DNA from: Lentibacillus persicus
GTDB lineage: Bacteria > Bacillota > Bacilli > Bacillales > Amphibacillaceae
Direction: 5' to 3'
Length of the DNA: 64,000 nt
Assembly: GCF_900112705.1 (NCBI RefSeq)
Contig: NZ_FOMR01000004.1
Coordinates: 248,001-312,000 of the forward strand
In this document: positions 61,094 to 64,000 of the stretch, piece by piece
Position numbering within the stretch: position 1 is the stretch's first letter
How the letters are laid out: each line of letters opens with the position of its first letter
Position numbers and translations under genes: made by a program
The notes under the pieces: model-generated
The model's input: the letters and a program-made list of their open reading frames with translations, nothing else
Told to the model about the DNA's origin: nothing
Database searches by the model: none

Positions 61094-62821
61094 ATGAACA
61101 GCTTAAGAGAATTAACATTTAGCTATAAACGATCGATAACAATTTTGTTTAGTTTGTCCGTTATTACAGCTGCAGCCTTAATATTCCAGGCTTACTTTCT
61201 CGTATCAGCTGTTGAAGCGGTATTTCTTAAACAGGTTATTTTTTCAGATATCGTATGGGTGCTCGCCGGACTACTTGCTGCTTTACTAACGAGAACAATC
61301 ACCGCTTATACCACGAATCACATTGGTATCAATATGGCTGCCGATGTCAAAGCAACTTACCGGAAAGCGCTCTTGCATAAATTCGCCGACACATCTGTTA
61401 AACAGTCGGCTAAAGGGCAGTCCGGCGGTAAAATCAGCACTTTGCTTGATTCCGTCGATGAGATGGACAGCTATTTCAGCGAATATATCCCGCAGCTCAT
61501 TCAAACATCGATTATACCGTTGATTATTTTAATAACGGTATTTACACAGCATGTGAATACTGGATTTATTATGATTATCACAGCACCCTTCATTCCAATT
61601 TTTATGATTATTATAGGTATGAAAACAAAGAACAAATCAGAAGAACAGCAGGAAAAAATGACCGCGTTTGCCGGTCATTTTCTTGATACGCTGCAAGGCC
61701 TCACAACGCTAAAACTATTTGGACGCGCAAAGGACAAGCAAGATTCATTGGAAAAAAGCAGTTTAAATTTCCGTGACGCCACGATGGAGATTTTAAAAGT
61801 CGCCTTCACATCTTCATTTATGCTGGAACTGATTTCAATGCTCAGCATCGGACTTGTTGCGCTCGAATTGGCCATCCAAATGATCATATACGAGCAGGTT
61901 TCCTTCTTTACGGCTTTTTTCATATTAGTTCTTGTGCCTGAATTTTACTCATTCCTGAAGCAGCTTGGCAGTTCATTTCACAACGGGCGCACCAGTATCG
62001 GTGCAGCCAATAAAGTGATTGAAGCGTTACAGGATAAGGGCAATCCCGTACAGTGGGGAAATCGAACATTGGAAAACTCCCCGCCTGTCATTAATCTTGA
62101 TAACATCCATTTCGATTACGGTGAAGAACAATTTTCTTTAAAACAGGTCACAACCTGTATTCCTGCATATGGTCAGATTGCAGTTGCCGGCAAGAGCGGC
62201 TCGGGCAAAACTACACTGCTGCATTTAATTGCCGGCCTCCTCCCTGTGTCAAACGGTGACATAAAACTGAACGGGATACCGTTATCACACCATAAAGAAG
62301 CCGACTGGTTTAATCAATTGAGTTATATTTCACAGCATCCGTATATATTCGCAGGCACAATTGCTGAAAACATTGCCATTGGAGGGAATTCTGATGCCAG
62401 CCGAAAAGAAATCGAAAAAGCTTCAGAAGCAGCAGGTATTGCAGAAATGGTGCAATCACTTGACAAAGGGTATGATACGCCAATCGGTGAGGGTGGCCGA
62501 GGACTTTCAGGCGGTGAAATGCAACGCCTGGCTCTTGCCAGGGCCTTTTTGAAAAAACCGGCTGTCATTCTGTTTGATGAACCAACAATAGGACTCGATC
62601 TCTATACGGAAAGTATTTTGCAGCAATCCATTAAACAATTAGGGAAAAATGCGACAGTCATAACGGTTGCCCACCGCCTCCACACAATTAAATACGCTGA
62701 TAAAATTCTTTATCTGGAAAATGGCAGATTAATGGCCGAGGGCACCCATCAACAGTTAATTGATGAGGTTCCCGAGTACCGTGAAATGGTGACCGTTCAG
62801 CAAGGAGGCAAGGCCAAATGA
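61094..62821 (+). CDS. cydD: CydD, ABC exporter half-transporter for bd oxidase assembly
   Basis: 575 aa: six membrane helices (about 15-310) fused to an ABC ATPase with Walker A GKSGSGKTT (about 368-376), signature LSGGEMQR (about 472-479), Walker B VILFDEPT (about 492-499) and H-loop VAHRLHT. CydDC exports cysteine/glutathione-type thiols (or handles heme) and is required for bd oxidase maturation. Lies 35 bases after cydB and overlaps cydC by four bases. Confidence 0.94.
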   Translation: MNSLRELTFSYKRSITILFSLSVITAAALIFQAYFLVSAVEAVFLKQVIFSDIVWVLAGLLAALLTRTITAYTTNHIGINMAADVKATYRKALLHKFADTSVKQSAKGQSGGKISTLLDSVDEMDSYFSEYIPQLIQTSIIPLIILITVFTQHVNTGFIMIITAPFIPIFMIIIGMKTKNKSEEQQEKMTAFAGHFLDTLQGLTTLKLFGRAKDKQDSLEKSSLNFRDATMEILKVAFTSSFMLELISMLSIGLVALELAIQMIIYEQVSFFTAFFILVLVPEFYSFLKQLGSSFHNGRTSIGAANKVIEALQDKGNPVQWGNRTLENSPPVINLDNIHFDYGEEQFSLKQVTTCIPAYGQIAVAGKSGSGKTTLLHLIAGLLPVSNGDIKLNGIPLSHHKEADWFNQLSYISQHPYIFAGTIAENIAIGGNSDASRKEIEKASEAAGIAEMVQSLDKGYDTPIGEGGRGLSGGEMQRLALARAFLKKPAVILFDEPTIGLDLYTESILQQSIKQLGKNATVITVAHRLHTIKYADKILYLENGRLMAEGTHQQLIDEVPEYREMVTVQQGGKAK

Positions 62822-64000
62822 AAGACTTAATCATGATTATCAGGCTAATGATGACGGAAAAAAAAGATATACTTCTCTCAATTTTATTTGGCTTTATCGC
62901 AGGTATCACCGCCGTGGGACTATTCGCAGCAAGCGGCTATTTAATTTCAAAAGCTGCATTAACCCCTCCCTTTTATACGCTGATTATCCTCACCTCAATG
63001 GTGAAGCTGCTGGGGGTTACAAAAGCCGTCGCCCGTTATGCTGAACGTTACTTTTCCCACAGAGCAACCTTTACGATTTTAAGCAATTTGCGGGTGACGT
63101 TTTTTAAAAAACTTGAACCGTTGGCACCGGAAATTTTCCATAAATACCGAAGCGGTGATCTGTTATCCCGGATAGTCGGTGATGTGGAAACACTGCAAAA
63201 TTTCTTTTTAAGGGTCTTCTATCCCCCTATCGTATTGGCACTGGTCTTTATAAGCACAATCCTGTTTACCACATTTTTTTCAGTCTATATAGCGATTGTC
63301 TTATTAGCAGGCCTTATATTGACAGGAGGCGTCATCCCGGCTTGGTTTGCACACAAACAGAGGAAAATTGACAGTCAGGTCCGGGCCCGAAGAGGAGCGT
63401 TATCAACCGATGCAACTGAATTCCTGTACGGCTTTCGCGATTTAAAAATCTATCAAAAACTGATTGAAAAAGAACAGCAGCTTATTCAGTCATCAGAGGC
63501 CTATATTAGCGAGCAAAAAACCGAAAACTTAAATAAGCTGTACAGTCAATCGGTCAATTCATTTGCGTCCCAATTTATTTCCTGGCTTGTGCTGGCGCTG
63601 GGGAGTTATCTTGTCATTGAAGGGGACCTCGAAGGTATTTTATTGGCAATGCTTGTTATGATTTCGCTGACCGTTTTTGAAGACGCTGCGCCAATGGCTG
63701 CATTTCCAATCCATTATCAAGACAGTAAGCGTGCGCAACAGCGTCTGTCCGGTGCCGTCGAACAACAACATGAAACGAATGAATTCAGTCACGAAATGGA
63801 AGCTTTGCCTGAAGACCATTCCATTCCAATTGTGATGGAAGATGTTTCATTTACCTTCCAGGATGAGCTCCGGCCAGCACTGAAAAATATTCATTTGAAT
63901 TTGCCTGCCGGTTCCAAAACAGCAATCGTCGGACCAAGCGGCTCCGGCAAATCAACACTAATGCAGCTGTTATTGAAAATAAACTTTAAAGACAGTGGCG
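62818..64000 (+). CDS. cydC: CydC, ABC exporter half-transporter (3' end outside window)
   Basis: Starts at ATG 62818 overlapping the cydD stop (ATGA), with AAGGAGG just upstream inside cydD. I translated 394 codons before the right edge: six membrane helices (about 20-280; motifs AASGYLISKAAL, YRSGDLLSRIVGDVE) and the start of the ATPase domain, Walker A VGPSGSGKSTL at about residues 371-381. The signature and Walker B motifs lie beyond the window. Heterodimer partner of CydD. Confidence 0.93.
   Translation, partial: MKDLIMIIRLMMTEKKDILLSILFGFIAGITAVGLFAASGYLISKAALTPPFYTLIILTSMVKLLGVTKAVARYAERYFSHRATFTILSNLRVTFFKKLEPLAPEIFHKYRSGDLLSRIVGDVETLQNFFLRVFYPPIVLALVFISTILFTTFFSVYIAIVLLAGLILTGGVIPAWFAHKQRKIDSQVRARRGALSTDATEFLYGFRDLKIYQKLIEKEQQLIQSSEAYISEQKTENLNKLYSQSVNSFASQFISWLVLALGSYLVIEGDLEGILLAMLVMISLTVFEDAAPMAAFPIHYQDSKRAQQRLSGAVEQQHETNEFSHEMEALPEDHSIPIVMEDVSFTFQDELRPALKNIHLNLPAGSKTAIVGPSGSGKSTLMQLLLKINFKDSG

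Overview
The window is a stretch of core chromosome from a low-GC, endospore-forming Gram-positive bacterium of the family Bacillaceae. The evidence is the division and cell-wall cluster with spoVD, a meso-DAP type MurE (DNPR motif), bacillithiol synthesis (bshC), the ylb, yla and ykt gene runs, ctaA/ctaBCDEFG with a caa3-type CtaC, RNase J1 with RpoY, and many sporulation-associated genes (gerR-like, ylbJ, ylbD, ylaJ). Read from right to left, the order closely follows the corresponding Bacillus subtilis region (ktrC-rnjA-rpoY-def-ykyA-pdhABCD-SR1-ykt-yla-ftsW-pycA-cta-ylb-bshC-mraZ-murF). A BCCT osmolyte transporter and very acidic linkers suggest a salt-tolerant Virgibacillus/Oceanobacillus/Lentibacillus-like organism. 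The genus is an inference and is not proven.

Layout. 1-8.6 kb (minus strand): mraZ-rsmH-ftsL-pbpB, then spoVD, murE and murF (murF is cut by the left edge). 8.6-15.1 kb: bshC, a DUF3397 gene, an acetyltransferase, a GerR/RsfA-type regulator, a crotonase-fold enzyme, ylbN-rpmF and tmcAL. 15.1-24.9 kb: ylbL, ylbJ, rsmD-coaD, ylbG to ylbB, a YugN-family gene and an AI-2E family permease. 24.9-33 kb: terminal oxidase assembly (DUF420/CtaM-like, ctaG, ctaFEDC, ctaB) divergent from ctaA. 33-44.5 kb: pycA, ftsW, ylaN and small yla genes, suhB, yktB, yktA and a nitronate monooxygenase-like gene. 44.5-54.7 kb: an SR1-type dual-function RNA, a polysaccharide deacetylase lipoprotein, a BCCT transporter, pdhABCD, ykyA and def. 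54.7-64 kb: a short unknown ORF in a structured leader, rpoY-rnjA, ktrC and a cytochrome bd operon cydAB-cydDC (cydC is cut by the right edge).

The genes serve central functions: septal peptidoglycan synthesis (murE/murF, pbpB, ftsL, ftsW), pyruvate use (pdhABCD to acetyl-CoA, pycA to oxaloacetate), two respiratory branches (caa3 with its heme A and copper assembly factors; bd oxidase with its CydDC exporter), and K+/osmolyte handling (ktrC, BCCT).

I found no CRISPR array, prophage, insertion sequence, rRNA or tRNA, and no obviously new multigene system. The most interesting signals are non-coding. They are a family of 106-119 bp palindromic repeats, some inside larger elements with inverted ends; stem-loop elements sitting exactly between convergent gene pairs; a three-repeat MraZ operator; two sigma-E-like promoters with the same architecture; an SR1/SR1P locus; a likely ATT start codon on the BCCT gene; and two unexplained small ORF/structured RNA regions.
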